Positions 1-5,763 are shown, counted from the first letter of the stretch. The stretch is DNA of 5,775 nt from Candidatus Nanohaloarchaea archaeon (GCA_030636615.1 DAOVWP010000042.1:1-5775); one strand, 5' to 3'. Numbers and translations: made by a program. The notes: generated from the letters alone by a model not told the origin.

Positions 1-160
1 GTGCATCGTCATTTTTTGTATATTCCCTGACTTCTGAAAATTCAATCCCTCTTCCCTTGAAACATGAATAATACTGTCCCTGGATAAGACCATTTACAAG
101 TTTCCTTGTTTTCAACTCTACTTTTCTTACATCTTTGATCAATTCAGTTTTATCGACCAT
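1..160 (-). CDS. DUF58 family protein, N-terminal fragment (runs off window)
   Basis: This is the first 53 codons of a gene whose remainder lies beyond the left edge. The reading frame is open from the ATG at 160 to base 1. The decisive segment is residues 28-52, with GQYYS, then FKGRGIEF and EVREY, ending NDD; this matches the conserved DUF58 opening (G-x-x-x-S-x-F-x-G-x-G-x-E-F-x-E-x-R-x-Y-x-x-x-D-D). There is no membrane segment before the motif, so this looks like the short soluble form of the family rather than the form with N-terminal transmembrane helices. DUF58 proteins usually sit directly after a MoxR ATPase and have a VWA-like C-terminal region that should lie off-window. Here the gene starts 12 bp after the moxR stop, with a GGGG-containing ribosome site in between, so the two are almost certainly cotranscribed. 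The family's biochemical role is not settled; it is thought to work with MoxR in protein-complex or cell-envelope maturation. Confidence 0.88.
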   Translation of the reverse strand, partial: MVDKTELIKDVRKVELKTRKLVNGLIQGQYYSCFKGRGIEFSEVREYTKNDDA

Positions 161-168
161 TCATCTAA

Positions 169-174
169 CCCCTT
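169..174 (-). promoter_or_regulatory. Probable ribosome binding site of the DUF58 gene
   Basis: Read on the minus strand this is AAGGGG, overlapping the last two bases of the moxR TAA stop and ending 8 nt before the DUF58 ATG. It is an imperfect match to the archaeal SD consensus GGAGGTGA. It supports the ATG at 160 and reinitiation or coupled translation within the operon. Confidence 0.5.
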
Positions 175-1162
175 ATGGGACAAGCACAGTATCAAGGATT
201 TTATCAATTATCTCATCACTGCTGATCTCTTCCGCTTCAGCCTCATATGTCAGTATTATCCGATGTCTCATAACATCATGAGCAATTGCCTTCACATCTT
301 CAGGTATGACATATCCTCTCCCCTGAAGGATTGCGTGTGCTTTTGCGCCAAGTGCCAGCCATATTGATGCTCGTGGTGATGCGCCATATTCAACCAGATT
401 AGCTATATCAAGCCCATATTCCTGTGGTTGCCTTGTCGCATACACAAGATCTGTGATATATCTCATAACCTTTTCATCAAGATAAACCTCTTTGCAGAAT
501 TTCTGCATTTTGATTATATCTTCCGGCTTGATGATTTTTAACGCTTTAGGAATATCACTGGAGGTCATCCTCCTGATAATCTCAAGTTCTTCATCTTTAG
601 AGGGATATTCAACATTTATTTTGAACATGAACCGGTCTATCTGGGCTTCGGGAAGTGTATAAGTTCCCTCGCTCTCAAGAGGATTCTGTGTTGCAAGTAC
701 AAGGAACGGTTTCATCAGCTCAAACTTTTGTCCGGCAATTGTTACCTGTCTTTCCTGCATCGCTTCAAGAAGCGCAGACTGAACCTTTGGAGGAGCCCGG
801 TTTATTTCATCTGCAAGTATGAAATTGGCAAAGATAGGACCTTTTTTTATAGAGAACCTTGATGTCTTCATATCCAATATCTCACTGCCTATGATATCTG
901 ACGGAAGAAGATCAGGTGTAAACTGTATCCTTTTGAAATCTCCATGTATTGTATCAGATAAGGTCTTGATGATCATAGTCTTTGCAAGACCTGGAAGACC
1001 TTCAAGCAGGACATGTCCGTCTGCCAGCAAAGCAATCATGATCTTTTCAAGTACAACATCCTGTCCGACAATGACCTTTTTGATTTCCTTAATAGATTTT
1101 TCAACACTTTTTGAAAACACCTCTGCTTTCTTGTTCAGCTCATTTATCTCCTGATTTTTCAT
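173..1162 (-). CDS. moxR: MoxR-family AAA+ ATPase
   Basis: The 329-residue product is a cytoplasmic AAA+ ATPase of the MoxR group, which acts as a chaperone-like remodeller, often for proteins with VWA domains. The family's landmarks are in order. Walker A is GLPGLAKT at residues 55-62, with Ala in the second-last Gly position, as is common in MoxR. Walker B ends in the ADE triad with D118 and E119. Sensor 1 is N160 in ATQNP. The arginine-finger segment is IDRF with R177, and sensor 2 is R264 in GASPRA. The lid domain ends with a conserved IPEDV and the HRI segment. Length is typical of the family and nothing is truncated. The gene lies 22 bp after the HD-domain gene and 12 bp before the DUF58 gene, its classical partner. 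The start at 1162 is supported by an SD site of GGTGGTGA 9 nt upstream. The exact client is unknown. Confidence 0.95.
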   Translation of the reverse strand: MKNQEINELNKKAEVFSKSVEKSIKEIKKVIVGQDVVLEKIMIALLADGHVLLEGLPGLAKTMIIKTLSDTIHGDFKRIQFTPDLLPSDIIGSEILDMKTSRFSIKKGPIFANFILADEINRAPPKVQSALLEAMQERQVTIAGQKFELMKPFLVLATQNPLESEGTYTLPEAQIDRFMFKINVEYPSKDEELEIIRRMTSSDIPKALKIIKPEDIIKMQKFCKEVYLDEKVMRYITDLVYATRQPQEYGLDIANLVEYGASPRASIWLALGAKAHAILQGRGYVIPEDVKAIAHDVMRHRIILTYEAEAEEISSDEIIDKILDTVLVP

Positions 1163-1171
1163 TTTACCTAT

Positions 1172-1179
1172 TCACCACC
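1172..1179 (-). promoter_or_regulatory. Ribosome binding site of moxR
   Basis: Minus-strand GGTGGTGA lies 9 nt before the moxR ATG, in the 22-bp gap after the HD gene. It differs by one base from GGAGGTGA, the complement of the archaeal 16S 3' end. It fixes the start codon and shows that this internal operon gene is translated by SD-dependent initiation. Confidence 0.7.
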
Positions 1180-1184
1180 AGTTT

Positions 1185-1736
1185 CTATAACTCCCTTTTC
1201 ATATGCTTGATTATAAGATTCATCAGCATCAACTTATCTTTTGCATATCTCCTGCTACCCGGAAGTATCAGCGTATCTGATTTGTTCTGGAACTGCGCCA
1301 TATATTCCATAACAGTACTCATCTCAGACGCGCCGAACCATTCTCTTGAGGCAAGAGTAACCCTGCAAATCCCAATAACCCCGAGATAATCTATTAGATT
1401 TGCATCATATAATAGTTTTGCCTCATTTGATTCCGGCTTTCTTTTGAGATGATGCGATTCAATCGCCTCTGCCACCATCTCAATTTTTTCAGGCAAAAAA
1501 TTTATTGTTTTAAGAAATTCTCTTGCATGATTCGCTGACTCAGTCTCATGATTCTGTTCGCTTTTTACAATATCATGCATAAAACACGCTGCATGCAGGA
1601 TAGCATCATCAAAATCAACATTTTCTCCTAACTCCTTTGCGATACGATACACTCTTTTGAAATGATCCAGACCGGCAAACAGGTCATCTCCACTCAACTC
1701 TTCACTATGACTTTCTATACTTATTTTATGGCTCAT
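1185..1736 (-). CDS. HD-domain metal-dependent phosphohydrolase (COG1418-like)
   Basis: The 183-residue protein has the HD superfamily metal-binding signature: H25 in LDHFKRV, the HD doublet H54-D55 in CFMHD, and the last ligand D111 in YDANLIDYLG. A helical EAIESHH stretch at residues 90-96 falls where family members place an additional conserved His. The layout resembles the stand-alone 'predicted HD-superfamily hydrolase' group (COG1418), which hydrolyses phosphate esters or nucleotides; the substrate cannot be read from sequence. The usual DADxLD motif is here DANLID, a change that keeps the metal-binding Asp. No membrane segment or signal peptide is seen. It is the first gene of the HD-moxR-DUF58 unit, with moxR starting 22 bp downstream. 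The ATG at 1736 is preceded by a GAGGATGAG ribosome site and, about 50 bp upstream, a TATA-like box. Linkage to MoxR could mean a nucleotide-responsive regulatory role, but that is inference. Confidence 0.85.
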   Translation of the reverse strand: MSHKISIESHSEELSGDDLFAGLDHFKRVYRIAKELGENVDFDDAILHAACFMHDIVKSEQNHETESANHAREFLKTINFLPEKIEMVAEAIESHHLKRKPESNEAKLLYDANLIDYLGVIGICRVTLASREWFGASEMSTVMEYMAQFQNKSDTLILPGSRRYAKDKLMLMNLIIKHMKREL

Positions 1737-1742
1737 GATAAA

Positions 1743-1751
1743 CTCATCCTC
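1743..1751 (-). promoter_or_regulatory. Probable ribosome binding site of the HD gene
   Basis: Minus-strand GAGGATGAG ends 6 nt before the ATG at 1736. It resembles GGAGGTGA with one inserted base. Together with the TATA box further upstream it implies a short leader of about 25 nt, unlike the leaderless genes on the right side of the window. Confidence 0.5.
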
Positions 1752-1784
1752 GTATTTTTCTTCAAAATAACGTGGTTCAGAAGA

Positions 1785-1792
1785 ATTTAAAT
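1785..1792 (-). promoter_or_regulatory. TATA-like box for the HD-moxR-DUF58 operon
   Basis: The palindromic ATTTAAAT sits 2 bp past the stop codon of the isomerase gene. Its centre is about 52 bp upstream of the HD ATG. A start site about 26 bp downstream of the box would fall near 1762, leaving a leader of about 25 nt that contains the GAGG ribosome site. This suggests that the operon has its own promoter rather than relying on readthrough from the isomerase gene. Confidence 0.5.
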
Positions 1793-1794
1793 GT

Positions 1795-2586
1795 TTAAAA
1801 CACTTTTTTGAAGAAATCTATATGATTCTGTGGATGTACAAGGAAATCAAGCATACCAATATTTTTCACAAGCTTATACATTGGCTTACCCTCTTCAAGT
1901 TCTAATAGTTTAGAGTTAGTAACTCTCACTTCCCTAAGTTTTGCAATATTGCTATATTTTTCATTTGTTATCATTGTAGTATCATCATTTACTCTAACCT
2001 CAAAATACGCTGCTCCGCCATACTTTACAAGCGACCCATAATCCGATACAAAATTTTTCTCGCTCCAGTTGGCCATTATAAGTATATCATTTACCGGGTT
2101 TACAGTAATATGACCATATCCGGGAGGGATAATAATCTTCTCTCCCACCTCTGCTTTTACTATATAAGCATCAACGACATTTCCTTTTTTGTCAATCTTT
2201 TGCATGATATAATGTGCCTTTCCATGAAGTACTTCATATATCTCCGGATAGCTTATATCACTTCCAACCACATTTGGATGATAATGGCCTTTTGTTTTTG
2301 GAAGTTCAACCCCCATCATACTCGGAAATATTATAGTAATATCATACCTTAGATTGTTCTTCTCAATATCCTCTTTATCTTCTTCATTACAGACCCCTCG
2401 AAACATTAGATATAATGGCTTTTCACCATCAGCATTTTCCATCCACTCTTTATCATACACAACATCTTTCATATCCTTTACTCTTCTGATATCCGGCTTT
2501 ATTGATTTTCCTTCAAACTCAATAACATTTTTATCGCATTTAAACACTAGATCTAATGCTGAACTGTTTTTAAGATAAATCTCCAT
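1795..2586 (-). CDS. pgiA: Cupin-type glucose-6-phosphate isomerase with C-terminal extension
   Basis: The enzyme interconverts glucose-6-phosphate and fructose-6-phosphate in the cytoplasm. It belongs to the metal-dependent cupin family typified by Pyrococcus furiosus PGI, unrelated in fold to the bacterial enzyme. An N-terminal RRVKDM...DKEW block at 34-48 and the TKGHYH motif are diagnostic. Metal ligands by alignment are H101, H103, E115 and H159; T98, Y117 (in PEIY), the PPGYGH motif and N163 are also kept, as is the DYG motif at 182-184. Two things are odd. The HxH-to-Glu spacing is 12 residues against 7 in P. furiosus. The protein is 263 residues, against about 190 for the classical enzyme, with roughly 70 extra residues after the DYG region that contain GKPMYKLVKN and DFLVHP. 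The gene starts 16 bp after the MinD-like gene behind a perfect GGAGGT site, so the two form an operon. A sugar-phosphate-binding cupin of altered specificity is the main alternative. Confidence 0.88.
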   Translation of the reverse strand: MEIYLKNSSALDLVFKCDKNVIEFEGKSIKPDIRRVKDMKDVVYDKEWMENADGEKPLYLMFRGVCNEEDKEDIEKNNLRYDITIIFPSMMGVELPKTKGHYHPNVVGSDISYPEIYEVLHGKAHYIMQKIDKKGNVVDAYIVKAEVGEKIIIPPGYGHITVNPVNDILIMANWSEKNFVSDYGSLVKYGGAAYFEVRVNDDTTMITNEKYSNIAKLREVRVTNSKLLELEEGKPMYKLVKNIGMLDFLVHPQNHIDFFKKVF

Positions 2587-2594
2587 TGTTTATG

Positions 2595-2603
2595 AACCTC
2601 CTT
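2595..2603 (-). promoter_or_regulatory. Strong ribosome binding site of the isomerase gene
   Basis: Minus-strand AAGGAGGTT, the best SD match in the window, overlaps the first base of the MinD-gene stop codon region and places GGAGG 10 nt before the isomerase ATG. It fixes that start and suggests translational coupling, with ribosomes ending on the MinD frame close to the new start. Confidence 0.8.
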
Positions 2604-3358
2604 TAAATCCTGTCTATTAACTGTTTTATTTTTTCAAAAGTGTTAGGCCTGATCTCATCACTATTAGTAAGATTTCTGGCAATATTTTTAAAAGCAAATG
2701 AGCTGTCATTATGTGGTTTATACTCTACTATAGGTTTTCCAAGCGCAATACCTTCTCTTACTTTTTTATGCTCAGGCACTACTGAAACCAAATCAGTTTC
2801 AAGAAATTTTGTTATTTCATCAACTTTCAACTCAAATTTCTCATTACTCTTTCTATTGATTATAACTCTCACGACATCTTTATTCAGTTTTTCTGCAAGT
2901 CTTTTTGCATGCAGCGCATTGGTAAGCGCTGGCAATTCCGGGTTTGTTACAATAAGGACCTTATCTGATGCCCTTATAGCTGACTCGACTTCCCTATTGA
3001 CACCTACTCCTGCATCAATTATTATATGATCATAACTGCCGACAAGATCAAACATCAACTTCTTTAGCTTGCGTGAATCAGCATTCAGCTCAACAAGAGA
3101 GGCAGGGATTATCCCAAAACCAAGATGATGTTTATATATCGCTTCCGTTATAAAACTATCCTCTCTCAACACATCATTAAGTGTAACTGATACTGTTGAT
3201 GGTACTCCCAGATGAAGTCCAAGGTTTGCTCCGGAGACATTTGAATCTATCACAAGAACCTTTTTATCTATCTCTGTAAGGGCAACAGCAAGATTTGATA
3301 CTACTGTGGTTTTTCCAACCCCACCCTTCCCGGAGATGACAGAAACTATCTCAGTCAT
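2603..3358 (-). CDS. minD: MinD/ParA-like P-loop ATPase (switch-variant)
   Basis: The 251-residue protein is a SIMIBI-class ATPase of the MinD/ParA group. It has the deviant Walker A KGGVGKTT at residues 11-18, with signature lysine K11 and P-loop lysine K16. Switch I begins at D38 within IDSNVSGANLGLHLG, and switch II at D115 within IIIDAGVG. The nucleotide-recognition part follows with VTNPE and VIINR. Canonical archaeal and bacterial MinD read D-x-D in switch I; here the second Asp is N40, the position that corresponds to E. coli MinD Asp40. The usual Pro of switch II is also absent. The last 11 residues (FEKIKQLIDRI) could form a short amphipathic helix like a MinD membrane-targeting tail, but this is only suggestive. 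No MinC or MinE partner is visible. It is the first gene of an operon with the isomerase. A role in positioning or in regulating a surface-glycan system is possible but unproven. The ATG at 3358 has a GTGAT match 6 nt upstream. Confidence 0.9.
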   Translation of the reverse strand: MTEIVSVISGKGGVGKTTVVSNLAVALTEIDKKVLVIDSNVSGANLGLHLGVPSTVSVTLNDVLREDSFITEAIYKHHLGFGIIPASLVELNADSRKLKKLMFDLVGSYDHIIIDAGVGVNREVESAIRASDKVLIVTNPELPALTNALHAKRLAEKLNKDVVRVIINRKSNEKFELKVDEITKFLETDLVSVVPEHKKVREGIALGKPIVEYKPHNDSSFAFKNIARNLTNSDEIRPNTFEKIKQLIDRI

Positions 3359-3391
3359 CGATATATCACTATTCCCTAATTGCTTTAGGAA

Positions 3392-3401
3392 CTATTTAAA
3401 G
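3392..3401. promoter_or_regulatory. Symmetric TATA box shared by divergent MinD-like and glycosyltransferase genes
   Basis: The sequence CTATTTAAAG has a self-complementary TTTAAA core at 3395-3400. On the plus strand the centre is about 27 bp before the glycosyltransferase ATG, the textbook position for a leaderless archaeal transcript; no SD site is seen there. On the minus strand it is about 38 bp before the MinD-like ATG, giving a leader of about 12 nt that would include GTGAT. No second good TATA element is seen in the 65-bp divergent region, so one box may drive both genes. Confidence 0.6.
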
Positions 3402-3423
3402 ATTAAGAAGTCTCCATATAACT

Positions 3424-4509
3424 ATGTTGCGCGTTCTTATGCCCTCCTGGTCCCTACCGCCTAATGTTATTGGAGGGATGGATGTTTATGTATGGGAACT
3501 TGCATCAAGATTAAAATGCAGGGTAATCATACCAGTTCCCATCTATAACTTATCACCCGGACTTTCAGTTCCGGATAATATAAAAATTATCCCTATTGAT
3601 ATTGGAAAACCATCATCTGACCTGTTTGAAAACATTAAATTGTTCAACAATGTTGTCTTTGCATCTATAAAGGATTTTGATCTGATACACGCAAACGACT
3701 GGTTGTTTGCACCACTTGCTCTGCGATATAAGAAAGAACTTGGAAAAAGATTCATCCTTTCAGTTCATTCTCTTGAATACATGCGCGCAGTAAATCTATC
3801 TGAAAAAAACACAAATATTGAAAGAATAGAAAAAGAAATGTTTAAGGAAGCGGATTCTATAATCACAGTCAGCAATTTTATGAAAAAATCACTTTCATTC
3901 CTTGAAAAAGAGATAGAAGTGATCTATAATGGCGGTCCGAAAAACACTCAGATGAAACACAAACACTCAAAAAACATACTTTTTGTCGGAAGACTTTCGA
4001 AACAGAAAGGCGTGGAACATCTCCTGCTTGCCGCAAAAGAAGTCATATCCTATAGCACCGATGTCAGATTCACAATAGTTGGCAGTGGTTTTATGAAAAA
4101 AAAGCTTGAATATCTTGCAGGAGTCTTAGGAATAAAAGATTATATCAACTTTACCGGCTTCATCCCCTCCGATAAGATTGATCAGCTATATCAATCTGCC
4201 GACATTTTTGTAGCTCCTTCAGTATATGAACCATTCGGCCTTGTTATACTAGAGGCAATGTCTTTTGGAATCCCAGTTATCACGACAAAAGATACCGGAG
4301 CATCAGAGCAGTTTATAGATGGAACAGACCTCTTGCTAATAAATGATCACTCTTCAACTGAACTGGCATCAAAGATCCTTCTTCTTCTGGAAGATAAAGT
4401 TCTGCGCAAAAAACTATCTTCAAATGCAGCAAAAAAACTAAATACAGTATTCAGTTGGGACAGATGCGCAAAAGAGACACTTGAAGTATATAATAAGAAT
4501 CAGCTTTGA
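3424..4509 (+). CDS. GT4-family (GT-B fold) glycosyltransferase
   Basis: The 361-residue cytoplasmic or membrane-associated enzyme transfers a sugar from a nucleotide-sugar donor with retention of configuration. The N-terminal acceptor half opens with MLRVLMPSW and the GGMDVYVWELA loop at 17-27, resembling the glycogen-synthase-like entry of GT4 proteins; HANDW at 89-93 and H115 follow. The C-terminal donor half has the diagnostic VGRLSKQKG at 188-196 (R190 and K195 bind the donor phosphates), then IVGSG, and the E-x7-E motif with E269 and E277 in EPFGLVILEAM, followed by GIPVI and TGASE. No signal peptide or transmembrane helix is present. Length is normal for the family. Donor and acceptor cannot be named from sequence. 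The ATG at 3424 is supported by a TATA box 27 bp upstream. It is divergent from the MinD-isomerase pair and convergent with the epimerase. Glycan or glycolipid synthesis is the most likely role. Confidence 0.93.
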   Translation: MLRVLMPSWSLPPNVIGGMDVYVWELASRLKCRVIIPVPIYNLSPGLSVPDNIKIIPIDIGKPSSDLFENIKLFNNVVFASIKDFDLIHANDWLFAPLALRYKKELGKRFILSVHSLEYMRAVNLSEKNTNIERIEKEMFKEADSIITVSNFMKKSLSFLEKEIEVIYNGGPKNTQMKHKHSKNILFVGRLSKQKGVEHLLLAAKEVISYSTDVRFTIVGSGFMKKKLEYLAGVLGIKDYINFTGFIPSDKIDQLYQSADIFVAPSVYEPFGLVILEAMSFGIPVITTKDTGASEQFIDGTDLLLINDHSSTELASKILLLLEDKVLRKKLSSNAAKKLNTVFSWDRCAKETLEVYNKNQL

Positions 4510-4522
4510 TATAAAATCACAT

Positions 4523-5479
4523 TCACTCTTTAATCCCATAATATTCCCTATACCAATCCACAAATTTCTTTACTCCTTCAGAAATAGATACTTCCGGTTC
4601 ATATTCAAGCAATCCTTTTGCCTTGCTTATATCTCCATGCGTTTGTGGGACATCACCAGGTTGCATCGGGAGCATATCTATTTTTGCCTCAATCCCCAGA
4701 TGCTTTTCCAGATTATCGATATATTCAAGAAGTGTTCTGCACTCTCCTCTTGCAAGATTTATTATTTCATACGGGAACGGCTTGTCAATTGCCGCAATAA
4801 CACCGTCAACGATATCATCAATATAAGTGAAATCCCTCTTCATATTTCCATGATTAAATACAGGGATATCCTTGTCATCAAGCATAAGTTGTGTAAACTT
4901 GAATAGTGCCATATCCGGCCTTCCCCATGGTCCATATACAGTAAAAAACCGCAGGCAGGTGCAGTTAAGCCCATAAAGATGATGATATGTATATGCCAGC
5001 TCTTCATTGGACTTTTTTGTTGCTGCATAGACAGATATCGGATTATCTACCCGATCATCTTCGCAAAAAGGCACTTTTTTATTGTTTCCGTATACTGAAC
5101 TGCTTGATGCAAGCACAACATCTTTCACTCCATGCTCTTTGCACAGCTCCAATATATTATGGGTGCCTAACACATTTGACTTACTATAAACAAACGGGTA
5201 CTCCATAGAATATCTGACTCCTGCCTGTGCGGCAAGGTGACATACTTTGTCAAACTCATGCTGCCTAAATATCTTTTCCAGAGCTTCATAATCAGAGATA
5301 TCCATTTTTATGATCTCAGCTCCGCTTTTCCTGATGAGCTCTGCTCTTGATATTTTTAGCGAGACATCATAGTAATCATTGAAATTATCAACAACAACGA
5401 CAGAGTCTCCCCGCTCAAGCAGCTTTTTAGCTACATGGAACCCGATAAACCCTGCCCCACCTGTTACAAGAACTTTCAT
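4523..5479 (-). CDS. UDP-glucuronate 4-epimerase-type NAD-dependent sugar epimerase (extended SDR)
   Basis: Numbered from the ATG at 5479, the 318-residue protein has the NAD-binding GGAGFIG at 7-13, the ribose-binding D31 followed by NFNDYYD, and LAAQAGVRYS at 82-91. The catalytic triad is S126, Y151 and K155 in the S...YxxxK arrangement of GalE-type SDRs. The NDYYD, LAAQAGVRYS, FFTVYGPWGRPDMALFKFT and MKRDFTYIDDIVDG blocks are those of UDP-glucuronate 4-epimerases, which make UDP-galacturonate for glycan synthesis; LPMQPGDVPQT near the C-terminus fits too. GalE or a dehydratase is less likely. The frame stays open to a TTG at 5497. However, the TATA box at 5503-5508 is only about 8 bp from that TTG, whereas it is 27 bp from the ATG at 5479, and MKVLVTGG is the usual beginning of the family. 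The true start is therefore 5479 on a leaderless mRNA. It ends 13 bp from the convergent glycosyltransferase. Confidence 0.93.
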   Translation of the reverse strand: MKVLVTGGAGFIGFHVAKKLLERGDSVVVVDNFNDYYDVSLKISRAELIRKSGAEIIKMDISDYEALEKIFRQHEFDKVCHLAAQAGVRYSMEYPFVYSKSNVLGTHNILELCKEHGVKDVVLASSSSVYGNNKKVPFCEDDRVDNPISVYAATKKSNEELAYTYHHLYGLNCTCLRFFTVYGPWGRPDMALFKFTQLMLDDKDIPVFNHGNMKRDFTYIDDIVDGVIAAIDKPFPYEIINLARGECRTLLEYIDNLEKHLGIEAKIDMLPMQPGDVPQTHGDISKAKGLLEYEPEVSISEGVKKFVDWYREYYGIKE

Positions 5480-5502
5480 AAGAACTAGCTTAAGCAATAT
5501 AC

Positions 5503-5508
5503 TTTAAA
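5503..5508 (-). promoter_or_regulatory. TATA box of the epimerase gene
   Basis: Minus-strand TTTAAA within ATTATTTAAAGTATA is centred about 27 bp upstream of the ATG at 5479. This is the archaeal spacing for transcription starting at the start codon. No SD site lies in the gap. The element lies between the epimerase and the small upstream gene, so the epimerase probably has its own promoter. Confidence 0.65.
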
Positions 5509-5530
5509 TAATTTATTCTTAGAACCAAAC

Positions 5531-5737
5531 TTATTCTTTCCTGGATTTATAACATTCTATTATATCAGCCATACTATTCATTGTGCCTCTGATACATTCT
5601 TTTACTTTCTCCAGCTCAATTCCCGTTTCATCACTGATCTGATCATACAGATCAGCCATATTTCCATTATATGGCAGTTCGAAGAACGCTTCCTTTATCT
5701 TTTTTATCTCAGGATCGCTCAGATATTCTTCTTTCAT
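5531..5737 (-). CDS. Small acidic hypothetical protein, possible helix-turn-helix-like segment
   Basis: The 68-residue protein is not one I recognise. It is soluble, predicted almost entirely helical, and acidic (16 Asp/Glu against 10 Lys/Arg). A charged first helix (residues 8-20) is followed by a PYNGN turn at 22-26. The segment at 28-50 (ADLYDQISDETG, then IELEKVKECIRG) has the outline of a helix-turn-helix, with Gly39 at the turn. Two Cys (48, 62) are too far apart to suggest a zinc site. The acidic charge argues that it binds protein as readily as DNA. The ATG at 5737 has a weak GGTAGAT match 5 nt upstream (5743-5749) and a TTTAAT element at 5764-5769 about 29 bp upstream, so the start is reasonable. 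It precedes the epimerase by 51 bp on the same strand, but the epimerase has its own TATA box, so a functional link is uncertain. Confidence 0.65.
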   Translation of the reverse strand: MKEEYLSDPEIKKIKEAFFELPYNGNMADLYDQISDETGIELEKVKECIRGTMNSMADIIECYKSRKE

Positions 5738-5763
5738 TAATTATCTACCAAAGATAAAATTAG

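Noticed and set aside
819..1389. Two plus-strand open frames opposite moxR and the HD gene
   Set aside because: Both are antisense to genes with complete catalytic motifs, lack promoter or SD signals, and show no recognisable domain.
1758..1785. Inverted repeat TTCTTC/GAAGAA that could be a terminator hairpin between the isomerase and HD genes
   Set aside because: The stem is only 6 AT-rich base pairs with a 16-nt loop and no following T run in the right place; archaeal termination does not need hairpins. It is likely chance.
2110..3029. Plus-strand open frames opposite the isomerase and MinD-like genes
   Set aside because: They are antisense shadows; the minus-strand frames carry the metal-binding and Walker motifs.
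4481..4906. Plus-strand open frame of 141 codons across the convergent junction
   Set aside because: It overlaps the end of the glycosyltransferase and the antisense strand of the epimerase, has no family motif, and has a composition typical of a shadow frame.
5480..5497. TTG start giving a six-residue longer epimerase
   Set aside because: It lies only 8 bp from the TATA core and precedes the canonical MKVLVTGG start.
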